DNA from: an uncultured Paraprevotella sp.
GTDB lineage: Bacteria > Bacteroidota > Bacteroidia > Bacteroidales > Bacteroidaceae
Direction: 5' to 3'
Length of the DNA: 40,046 nt
NCBI GenBank assembly: GCA_900548345.1
Contig: URKA01000030.1
Span: 1-40,046, forward strand
Under the pieces are notes generated by a model, which searched no databases, was not told the origin of the DNA, and saw only the letters and a program-made list of their open reading frames with translations. Made by a program: the position numbers and the translations under genes. Positions 27,412-35,861 of the stretch are shown piece after piece; positions within the stretch are counted from its first letter, which is position 1; each line of letters begins with the position of its first letter.

Positions 27412-29378
27412 TAATAATGGATAAGAATAAAGATAAGATGACAAACCGTATTTATTCATTTCTCATAGCTCTGGTTGTTACGCTCTCCGCTCTGGCGGAG
27501 GGCGAAACACCGTATAAAGGTTCCCGTATATTCTGGGATACGGCAACAAAGACAACAGTGTTTCCTCATGGCGGTTATGCCCGTATGATACAGTTGCAGG
27601 ACGGCCGTCTGATGGCTGTGACAGAGAATGGTGGTATTGATATATCGTTCAGCGGCAATATGGGTAGTACATGGTCCTCGCAGACAAGGATTGTCACCAA
27701 TCCAGCCGGATTGCCTGAATGTGTGCCTGATTTGATACAGCTTGCCGACGGAACCATACTTGTAGGATATAATCCGCGACCGAGTGAACCCTATTCGGAA
27801 GACCGGAAGTTCGGCATTCGTCTGAAACGCAGTACAGACAACGGTATGACATGGAGTGATGAGATATTCGTTGTGGATGCAGATTTTGTTTTCTCTAACG
27901 GATGTTGGGAACCGTCTTTTCTTCAGCTTCCTTCCGGTGAGGTCCATCTTTATTATGCCGATGAAGACCCGTATAGAAACAACAACGACCAGCAGATTTC
28001 CCTTTGCCGCTCTTTTGATGGAGGGCTCACGTGGTCGGCACCGGAGAAAATATGTTATCGGCAGGGATGGCGCGATGGAATGCCTTCGGCAGTCATTCTG
28101 CAGGACGGTAATATTGCCATGGCTTATGAGGACAACGGCTGGCAGGGGTTTGAGGGCAGTTTTGTGCCGAGTATTGCCGTTTGTCCGCTGGAAGTCAATT
28201 GGCATGATTACTGGGTGGATGCAAACAGTTCCAACCGTTGGCAGGCACGCAATTATGATTTTGTGAAATCCAATGTACGTGGCGGTGCTCCTTATATCCG
28301 TGTGTTGCCATGGGGTGAGACGGTATTGTCGCATCAGGGAGATATTGATTACAATGGAAAATACAATATGTATGTCTATGTAGGCGATGAGCATGCCCGG
28401 GACTTCAAGGCAGCGTGTGCTCCGTTCAGTCTTGGTGTAAACGAGCAGGCATTATGGACTTCGCTGGCAGTTATCGACACGGGTGTTGTTGTTGCCGTTG
28501 CGCCGATAAACGGGCGTGTGGAGATGATGAAAGGTTATCCCGTGCGCCAGTTGCAGGCACCTTACGGTACTCCTGTCGTGGACGGAAAGCAGACACGTAA
28601 TGAGGGATACTATAAACCGATGGCCACCCAGATGATTCTCGGACGTGAGTATGGTACGCGTTTTACCGGTGATTATGCATATAATAACGATTCGCTGTAT
28701 TTCACATCGCGCGTATCGGACACCGACCAAGTTGCCGTAACCGGTTCTTTCGGTGACGGAATCTCGCTTTATCTTGATACCCGATATGCTTCGGCAACTT
28801 ATCCGGAAGCCGGTATCTTCCGCTTCTTTTTCCGGTTAGACGGTACGATGCAGGTGATGTATGGCGAAGAAGGAGGACGGACATGGTTGCGTAAAGCGGA
28901 TGGCGACACATTGAACGTAAATTATAAGGTATCGCGCGCGGGTACCTATTATATAGTAGAAGCTGCCATTCCATGGAAAGGGCTTGGCTTTGATACGGCA
29001 CCGGTGGGACAGATGATGCGTGCCAATGTGATGTTGCAGAACCGGAGTAAGACCAACAGTACTCCCGTTTATGAAATGTTGCCGGATGCCAAGCGTGATG
29101 CTTCATGGTCGTGGATGGACTTCGTATTACTGGAAAATCCGGCAGACGGCATGAGAGAGGTTGCATCAGTGGAACCGAAGATTGTGACAGACGGTACACG
29201 GCTGCATGTTACGAATGTCAATGTGGAGGGACTGATGTTGTATGCTCTGGACGGACGTTGCATCGGAAGTGTCAGGGGACAGAATACGGTTCAGTTGCCT
29301 TTGGATGCCAATGGCATTGTCATTGTCCGGATACTTTTGGGTGATGGTAAAGTCATATCAAGAAAGATAAAGCTATAA
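27408..29378 (+). CDS. Secreted sialidase-fold (BNR/Asp-box) protein with CBM9-like domain
   Basis: A 656-residue exported protein; ATGs at 27417 and 27438 are equally possible starts, the last giving the neatest signal peptide (MTNRIYSFLIALVV). Residues about 35-390 form a sialidase-type six-bladed propeller with Asp-box motifs near SFSGNMGSTW, STDNGMTW and SFDGGLTW. The RIP motif of true sialidases is not evident (the equivalent is GGYARMIQL), so another family on this fold, such as a GH93-like exo-arabinanase, is as likely; I cannot prove activity. Residues about 400-575 resemble a CBM9-like sugar-binding domain (GDGISLYLDTR, then YYIVEAAIPWKGLG). The last 65 residues are another Bacteroidales-type C-terminal tail (LMLYALDGRCIGS, VISRKIKL). 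Confidence 0.84.
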   Translation: MIIMDKNKDKMTNRIYSFLIALVVTLSALAEGETPYKGSRIFWDTATKTTVFPHGGYARMIQLQDGRLMAVTENGGIDISFSGNMGSTWSSQTRIVTNPAGLPECVPDLIQLADGTILVGYNPRPSEPYSEDRKFGIRLKRSTDNGMTWSDEIFVVDADFVFSNGCWEPSFLQLPSGEVHLYYADEDPYRNNNDQQISLCRSFDGGLTWSAPEKICYRQGWRDGMPSAVILQDGNIAMAYEDNGWQGFEGSFVPSIAVCPLEVNWHDYWVDANSSNRWQARNYDFVKSNVRGGAPYIRVLPWGETVLSHQGDIDYNGKYNMYVYVGDEHARDFKAACAPFSLGVNEQALWTSLAVIDTGVVVAVAPINGRVEMMKGYPVRQLQAPYGTPVVDGKQTRNEGYYKPMATQMILGREYGTRFTGDYAYNNDSLYFTSRVSDTDQVAVTGSFGDGISLYLDTRYASATYPEAGIFRFFFRLDGTMQVMYGEEGGRTWLRKADGDTLNVNYKVSRAGTYYIVEAAIPWKGLGFDTAPVGQMMRANVMLQNRSKTNSTPVYEMLPDAKRDASWSWMDFVLLENPADGMREVASVEPKIVTDGTRLHVTNVNVEGLMLYALDGRCIGSVRGQNTVQLPLDANGIVIVRILLGDGKVISRKIKL

Positions 29379-29434
29379 AACATAAAAGAAGAGATTTCTT
29401 TGGGAAATATATTCAACCAATAAAATAGTCTGTT

Positions 29435-32400
29435 ATGCGTAAACTAATATGGATGTTCGGTTCTGTTCTGTTTGCCTGTTTTTCGGTAAGGGCAGCGGGT
29501 TATAGGTTTTTTCATCCGGCAAATCTGCTTGGCTTGCCTCATCAGCAGGTGGAGGCGCTTGCTCAAGACGGAAAGGGGAATATCTGGATTGGTACGCGTA
29601 ACGGGCTGGTACGCTTTGACGGATATGTGACCCGTTGTTATTACAATGAGGGAACGGACAATTCGTTGGCGCATAATTTTGTGAGAAAACTGTTCGTTGA
29701 CAGCAAACAGCAGTTATGGATATGTACGCAACGTGGGATTAGCCAATATCGTCCGGCAAGCGATGATTTTAAGAATTACGACCTTTCCGGTTGTTACATA
29801 CAATCCATAGCCGAGTCCGGGCATGGAAAGTTGTTTTGTGCCGGTGACCGGCTTTTTGTATATGACGAGCAGAAAGATAGTTTTGATGCCTTACCTTCGG
29901 TAGGAGAGGGGTTCATTCTTTCGTTGGCTGTCGACAAAAAAGATAATCTTTATGTCGGTACTAATTCTTCAATATACACTTATGATGCCACTTTGACAAA
30001 GATTTCCCGACTCGCTCCCCAATACTATTCCGATTTTATAACCGGTTTTGACGGTATCATGCCCATGCTGGTGGACCATGAAGGCCGTTTGTGGATAGGA
30101 CGAAACGGCAAGGGGGTGATGGCAATAGACTTGAGTAACTGGCATTCGGAAATCTTTGATGCCGGAAAATTGTCGGACGGTACGGTGAGAACGATATGTG
30201 AGGATCGGAAAAACCGTATATGGCTTGGCACCGAAGGAGGACTGACGGTCATACGTCCCGATGGAGGGATTGATATTATCCGTCAGAATTTCAACAACGA
30301 CAAGCTGTTGAGCGACAATGCCATCTATACTGTTTTGTGTGACAGGGACAACAATATTTGGGTCGGTTCCTATTTCGGTGGTGTGGATGTGATGCGTGGT
30401 GACCATCCTTTTACATGGTACGAACCCGGATATACTCCGATAAATATCAAGGGAAAGGTGGCAAGAATGATGACGGAAGTAGACAATGGTGACATCTGGA
30501 TTGCCACGGAAGACGGTGGATTGAACATCTACAACCGGCGGACAGAGACTTTTTCACAGTTTGACCGTATACCGAACATGGGAAACAACATACATAGTCT
30601 TTATTATGACCGTAATGCATCGGACATGTGGATAGGGACCTTCCGGCATGGACTGTTCAAATACAACTTGTCCTCCGGTGCCGTGAAACGGTATGAACTG
30701 ATTCCCGGCAGTACGGACAACTCCATTTTCGGCTTTGCACGGCAGAGCAACGGCTGTTTATGGATTGCAACGACTCAAGGTCTCAGGTACTATGATGCGG
30801 CGCATGATACTTTCGGCAAAACCGGTAATGACAGGCTCGACAATTACTTTGTCTATACGTTGGCTGTTGACAGTCGTGACAATGTCTGGGTAGGGACACT
30901 GCGTGACGGGCTGTTCTGCATTGACGGACGTAACGGGAAGGTGACCAATTATTGTGTTCAAAACGGTGGGTTGAGAGACAATTATGTCACTTGTATCTAT
31001 CCTGCATCCGACGGCAAGATATGGATTGGAACGAACAACAACGGAATCCAGCTTTTTGAACCGAAGACCGGGACAGCAGAAAACCTTAATGACGAGCCGA
31101 TATTGAGGACTTGTACGGTGTGCAGTATCAGCGATGACGGCAACGGTCATATATGGATCGGTACGAGTCAGGGACTTTTCCTATACATACCGAAAACGGA
31201 CAGGGTTGTGCGCTTCACTACCGAAAACGGGCTGCCTGTCAATCAGATGAATTTTTCTTCCACTCTGATGGCATCTGACGGCAGGATGTATGTCGGAACC
31301 GTCAACGGATTGGTGTCTTTCAATCCCTCGCAGATAAAGTCGGATACAGGTTCGTTTGATGTCCATTTGAATTCATTGCTTATCAATGGTGAGGACGTGA
31401 ATTCCTCCACAAAGGATTCTCCGTTGAAAGACGAGCTTGATAAAACCAGTGTGCTAAAGCTTTCTTACAGCCAGGCACGTTCTTTTTCCATCGAATATGG
31501 TGTCATCATGCCCGGTAATGCCACGACCGTCAACTATCAGGTATGGGTGGAAGGCATTGACAAGAGCTGGCATAATGTGGGGATGGAACGCCGGTTTGTG
31601 GGGTATAAGTTGCCACCGGGGACTTATACCATCCATGTTCGTGCCAACAATTCGAATGAAGGATGGGACAAGTGTCCGGAAAAGACCATCACTGTCGTTG
31701 TAGCCGCGCCTTTCTACCGTACTGTATGGGCATATATGTTTTATGTATTAGTCATGGCACTGATGGTCTACTATCTGTTGCGTTCATACAAACAGCGTTT
31801 ACAGGAGAAGAACAAGATGAAGATGGCTATCATGGAGAAAGAAAAAATCGAAGAGATAGACCGTGCGAAATCGGATTTTTTCACCACAGTGTCGCACGAA
31901 TTGAAGACACCGCTCTCTCTGATTGTCGCACCTCTGAAAAGCATACAGCGCGACAACATGACCGAGGCATGCCGCAAGCATCTGGAAACGGCCATCCAGA
32001 ATACCCAGAAGATGGAACAGCTTATTGGTGAGCTTGTCACTCTTAATAAGGTAGAGTCGGATAACTTCCCGTTCTATATACAGAAAGGCAATCCTTTGGA
32101 GTTCATGGACCGCATTGCCATGTCTTTCCGCGATACGGCATCGGGACGCCAGCTCATATTCCGTGTTGTTCTTGAAGACAATGGTGAAGACGTGTGGTTC
32201 TCGCCTTCTTATCTGGAAAAGATAGTGAACAATCTTCTGTCCAATGCCTTCAAGTTCACGTCCGAAGGCGGTACGGTTACCGTGAAGTCATCCATTACCA
32301 CCCGTTCCGACAATCATACGTATCTGTATCTTGATGTTACGGACACCGGTATCGGTATAGCACGGGAAGAACAGGAAAAGATTTTCGGCAGGTTCTATCA

Positions 32401-33439
32401 GACCAAGCGCGGATATAGTGCCAACAATCATGGCTGGGGTATCGGACTGGCATTGGTGAAGAGGCTTGTAGACATTCATAAGGGTACGATTGAAGTGGAA
32501 AGTGAGATCGGACACGGCACAACGTTCAGGGTATGGCTGAATGTAGACATGAATGCTTTCGACAAGGACAATATCATCAATGAGGACAAGGTGATAGTGC
32601 CGCTTAAAGATTACAACTTTACGCCCACGATGACCGATATGCAGGGGCATGACGATGAAGCCGGAAGTGTAAGTGACAACGAGAAACTGTCCATATTGAT
32701 TGTTGAAGACAACCATGACCTGCTGATGTTCCTGAAAGATTATTTCGCCCAGCGTTACAATGTTTTTACGGCAGAGAACGGAGTACAGGCGCTTGCCATA
32801 ACGGATACGGAATCTATACAGCTGGTGATCAGTGATGTTATGATGCCGGAAATGGATGGGGTGGAATTGTGCAGGCGCTTGAAGGAAGATGTGGCTACTT
32901 CGCATATTCCGGTGGTGCTCCTTACTGCCAAGAACGAGCAGGAAGATGTCGTGACGGGTTACAAGAGCGGTGCGGAGGCTTACGTGTCGAAGCCGTTCGA
33001 CCCGCAAGTGCTCGATTTGCAGGTCAACAACATCATCCAGTTGGTGAAGATCCGTCAGCAGGAGATTGTGGATGCAGATACGGAAGATATGGAATCAACG
33101 TCTCTCGGTCCTCTTGACAAGGAATTCATGCAGCAGGTCAATGAACTTATTGACCGGCATATTGATGACAGTGACTTCTCCATTGCAGACATCACGAAAG
33201 AGCTTGCCATCAGCCGAAGCCTGCTTCACACCAAAATGAAGAATCTTGTCAACATGTCGATGGGTGAGTATATCCGCCGTAAACGTCTTAATCTGGCGTG
33301 TCGGTTGCTGAAGGACGGCTACAATGTTTCCGAAACGGCATACCGGTCCGGTTTTGCAGATCCCAATTATTTCTCAAAAGCATTTAAGAAACAAATAGGA
33401 AAGAGTCCGACAGAGTTTCTGGCGGAGCAAAGAAAGTAA
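29435..33439 (+). CDS. Hybrid two-component system regulator (HTCS) of the polysaccharide locus
   Basis: A 1334-residue inner-membrane sensor and transcription factor in one chain. In order: signal peptide/anchor (1-20); two seven-bladed periplasmic propellers of Reg_prop repeats, such as GNIWIGTRNGL and NRIWLGTEGGL (about 25-640); a Y_Y_Y domain (about 690-755); a transmembrane helix (about 763-783); a histidine kinase with phospho-accepting histidine 821 in SHELKTPLS and an ATPase domain with DTGIGI; a receiver with aspartate 1134 in ISDVMMPEMDG; and an AraC-type HTH at the C terminus (SRSLLHTKMKNL, then GFADPNYFSKAFKKQIG). All catalytic residues are intact. HTCS proteins bind oligosaccharides in the periplasm and switch on the neighbouring susCD genes. 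It lies inside the operon, 3 bp before the GH43 gene. Confidence 0.97.
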   Translation: MRKLIWMFGSVLFACFSVRAAGYRFFHPANLLGLPHQQVEALAQDGKGNIWIGTRNGLVRFDGYVTRCYYNEGTDNSLAHNFVRKLFVDSKQQLWICTQRGISQYRPASDDFKNYDLSGCYIQSIAESGHGKLFCAGDRLFVYDEQKDSFDALPSVGEGFILSLAVDKKDNLYVGTNSSIYTYDATLTKISRLAPQYYSDFITGFDGIMPMLVDHEGRLWIGRNGKGVMAIDLSNWHSEIFDAGKLSDGTVRTICEDRKNRIWLGTEGGLTVIRPDGGIDIIRQNFNNDKLLSDNAIYTVLCDRDNNIWVGSYFGGVDVMRGDHPFTWYEPGYTPINIKGKVARMMTEVDNGDIWIATEDGGLNIYNRRTETFSQFDRIPNMGNNIHSLYYDRNASDMWIGTFRHGLFKYNLSSGAVKRYELIPGSTDNSIFGFARQSNGCLWIATTQGLRYYDAAHDTFGKTGNDRLDNYFVYTLAVDSRDNVWVGTLRDGLFCIDGRNGKVTNYCVQNGGLRDNYVTCIYPASDGKIWIGTNNNGIQLFEPKTGTAENLNDEPILRTCTVCSISDDGNGHIWIGTSQGLFLYIPKTDRVVRFTTENGLPVNQMNFSSTLMASDGRMYVGTVNGLVSFNPSQIKSDTGSFDVHLNSLLINGEDVNSSTKDSPLKDELDKTSVLKLSYSQARSFSIEYGVIMPGNATTVNYQVWVEGIDKSWHNVGMERRFVGYKLPPGTYTIHVRANNSNEGWDKCPEKTITVVVAAPFYRTVWAYMFYVLVMALMVYYLLRSYKQRLQEKNKMKMAIMEKEKIEEIDRAKSDFFTTVSHELKTPLSLIVAPLKSIQRDNMTEACRKHLETAIQNTQKMEQLIGELVTLNKVESDNFPFYIQKGNPLEFMDRIAMSFRDTASGRQLIFRVVLEDNGEDVWFSPSYLEKIVNNLLSNAFKFTSEGGTVTVKSSITTRSDNHTYLYLDVTDTGIGIAREEQEKIFGRFYQTKRGYSANNHGWGIGLALVKRLVDIHKGTIEVESEIGHGTTFRVWLNVDMNAFDKDNIINEDKVIVPLKDYNFTPTMTDMQGHDDEAGSVSDNEKLSILIVEDNHDLLMFLKDYFAQRYNVFTAENGVQALAITDTESIQLVISDVMMPEMDGVELCRRLKEDVATSHIPVVLLTAKNEQEDVVTGYKSGAEAYVSKPFDPQVLDLQVNNIIQLVKIRQQEIVDADTEDMESTSLGPLDKEFMQQVNELIDRHIDDSDFSIADITKELAISRSLLHTKMKNLVNMSMGEYIRRKRLNLACRLLKDGYNVSETAYRSGFADPNYFSKAFKKQIGKSPTEFLAEQRK

Positions 33440-33442
33440 CTT

Positions 33443-35845
33443 ATGAAACAAAAGATGATAACATTGATTATGTCTGTTCTCATGGGCATAGGGGCTGTTT
33501 CTGCACAGACTTACAGCAATCCCGTATTGCCGCATGTGGCTGATGCCGGCTGCATACGTTATGCCGGAAAATACTATATAGGTGGGGTGGGAACCAACGG
33601 AGACTTTTTTGTCAGCAATGATTTGGTGGACTGGAACCGACGCATACATGTGTTTGACCTTGACAACCAATGGACACACGGAACAGGTGCGAAGAACAAT
33701 CAGATTCATGCCAACGACATGACATACAGTGACGGTGTGTTTCATTTCCTTTTCAGTGCCAACTGGTGGGGCAAAGACCGGCATATCGTGCACATCACAC
33801 ATGCTACGGCTTCTGATGTGGAAGGTCCTTACCGTGAGGTGAGGGATGACCAATGGATGGAAAACCGCATCGATCCGATGGTTTTTTGTGATGAGGACGG
33901 ACGCCAATATCTGTATATGGTCAAATTTACAGACGGCAATACCATTTGGGGGCGTCCTCTCAACAAGGACTTGTCGTTTGCAGGCGATGCCGTGCAACAG
34001 TTCAGTTCGCAACCCGGAACGTGGGAAACGATGGACAACCGTGTGGCGGAAGGTCCTTGGGCAATGAAATACCGCGGACGTTATTATATGATGTATAACA
34101 CCAACCACACGGCGTTGGAATACGGCAATTACCGTCTCGGAGTGTGCGAGGCATCGTCGCCATTGGGATTTAACCCCGGTGGAAAGTACAGTCATCCGGT
34201 AGTAGAGCCTAATACGGCGGGGATAGATGACAATCATGTAGACCTGTTGCGTTACGGAAGCGGAAGTTATGTGCCTGTCGATTGGCAGAAAGATACCATT
34301 CGTTTTGTTCTCTCTTCAAAACCCGAAGGCGATGTGTTCATGCTTCTGATGCAACAGGGAACAACAATATCCTTGAATGGAATTGCAGTCAATCCGGGAG
34401 CTGAAAGAAACTATGAGTTGATACGGATTGACCATCAACTTCTGCGTGTGGGAGAGAATACCCTGACAGTAAACCGTAATAATGGAAGAAGCCGTATCAC
34501 CAACATTGCCTTGTATGATTTCGGGCAGGACACAGCGGATGACGTACTTGTCACACCGGGGCAACCCAATATCCTGCGCGGCCCGAACGGGTGGGAATGG
34601 TGGCTTGTTTACATGGCGAACAAGAATGGCTGGAGTCGCGACCAATATATAGACCGTGTACATTTCACCCGTGGACGTCTGGTTGTCGATGGTATCACTG
34701 GACCGAAAACGAAAGGATTTCATCCGGCTCCGGCGAAACCGGTGTACAGCGGAACCGCACTTGACAGCATCGCTTTTACCGATGCCTATTTGCTGGAACT
34801 TACTGTCTCTTCATCGCTTCGCAGGCAGGGGATAAAAGTCGGAGGAAGAGAAGTGGTGCTGCCCGACACCATGCGGACGGATGTTGCCCATGAATGGCGT
34901 ATTGAGAAGAACTGCGGTCTGCTTACCGTGTGGATTGACCGTGTGCTGGTTGCCGACCATATCGCTGTCGGGACGGACAGAAACGAAGTGGAATGGCTGG
35001 GAGATGCCGGCAGTTACGATATTGTATATGTGTCCTATTGTCCCGGTTTTGACGAGTACGGCAAATGGTTCAGTGGCTGGGGACAGCATGAAGCCACTCC
35101 CGCCGGACTTTGTCTGCAACCCGGTGATGCGTTGAAAGGAGATGAGGCAGAGAACTATGCATTCACCGTGCAGTTGATGAACCATACGGCACAATGCCGG
35201 TATGGAGTGTATGCGGCGTGGAAAGATGAGAAGAATTATATCCGTGCATACGTTGATGCCGGCAAGCGCATGCTTGTGGTGGAGACATGCCGCAAGGGGA
35301 AGATGAAGACCGCATCCTACCCGCTGGCAAAGAATGAGGTGTGTTATCCTGATATAAAGTATTCGGATAATTTTGAGAAACAGTATCGTTTCGATGTTCC
35401 CACAGCTATCAGTGAAATATCATTGTACAAGCATGATGCCGACCGCCACGATGTTTTCCTGGATGATGTCGCCTCCACCCAACAGTTCTGTTATCTTGAT
35501 GGAGATACGTGGAAACCTCTTGCCATCAAACACGAAATGTCTGACCATCCCGCATGGCAACGTATTACATTCCCGGAGGTAAGGACCAAGGCGTTGCGTA
35601 TGATTAATGCCGGAGCACAGGACGAGCAGCGGCATATTTACCGTATCAAGGTGAAGAAGAATTTCTCTGAGAGCTACCAGTTGCGTATAGAGCGTCAGGC
35701 AGACAAGTTATACATATATGTGGATAATGAAGAGAAGACAGTCGTTGATGCCGGCTGGTTGCCTCCGACACGCATCGGGCTTTACTGTGACGGTCAGGGT
35801 GAGGTGACAGTCAAGGATATACTGTATTATGAAAAAGGAAAATAA
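33443..35845 (+). CDS. Multidomain secreted GH43 enzyme with a domain inserted in the propeller
   Basis: An 800-residue exported enzyme (signal peptide to about 22, SAQTY). The five-bladed GH43 propeller carries the full triad: base aspartate 34 in VADAG, aspartate 144 in RIDPMVF and acid glutamate 203 in VAEGPW. After blade four, residues about 260-365 form a beta-rich insertion resembling a galactose-binding-like domain (TISLNGIAV, LLRVGENTLTVNRNNG); the propeller then resumes at PNILRGPNGWEWWLVYMAN. The C-terminal 380 residues appear to be a LamG/concanavalin-like domain (QLMNHTAQCRYGVYAAW, ADKLYIYVDNEEKTV) interrupted by a segment (RFDVPTAISEISLYKHDA) like an F5/8-type module. GH43 enzymes act mostly as arabinofuranosidases, xylosidases or galactosidases; the specificity here is open. 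Confidence 0.9.
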   Translation: MKQKMITLIMSVLMGIGAVSAQTYSNPVLPHVADAGCIRYAGKYYIGGVGTNGDFFVSNDLVDWNRRIHVFDLDNQWTHGTGAKNNQIHANDMTYSDGVFHFLFSANWWGKDRHIVHITHATASDVEGPYREVRDDQWMENRIDPMVFCDEDGRQYLYMVKFTDGNTIWGRPLNKDLSFAGDAVQQFSSQPGTWETMDNRVAEGPWAMKYRGRYYMMYNTNHTALEYGNYRLGVCEASSPLGFNPGGKYSHPVVEPNTAGIDDNHVDLLRYGSGSYVPVDWQKDTIRFVLSSKPEGDVFMLLMQQGTTISLNGIAVNPGAERNYELIRIDHQLLRVGENTLTVNRNNGRSRITNIALYDFGQDTADDVLVTPGQPNILRGPNGWEWWLVYMANKNGWSRDQYIDRVHFTRGRLVVDGITGPKTKGFHPAPAKPVYSGTALDSIAFTDAYLLELTVSSSLRRQGIKVGGREVVLPDTMRTDVAHEWRIEKNCGLLTVWIDRVLVADHIAVGTDRNEVEWLGDAGSYDIVYVSYCPGFDEYGKWFSGWGQHEATPAGLCLQPGDALKGDEAENYAFTVQLMNHTAQCRYGVYAAWKDEKNYIRAYVDAGKRMLVVETCRKGKMKTASYPLAKNEVCYPDIKYSDNFEKQYRFDVPTAISEISLYKHDADRHDVFLDDVASTQQFCYLDGDTWKPLAIKHEMSDHPAWQRITFPEVRTKALRMINAGAQDEQRHIYRIKVKKNFSESYQLRIERQADKLYIYVDNEEKTVVDAGWLPPTRIGLYCDGQGEVTVKDILYYEKGK

Positions 35846-35861
35846 AATCAATCAATCAATC
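35846..35861 (+). repeat. (AATC)4 microsatellite filling the gap between two genes
   Basis: Four perfect AATC copies start directly after the GH43 stop codon and end at the base before the ATG at 35862. The nearest purine-rich AAGGA (35835-35839) is therefore 22 nt from the start codon. Copy-number change would move that element relative to the ATG. Confidence 0.85.
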
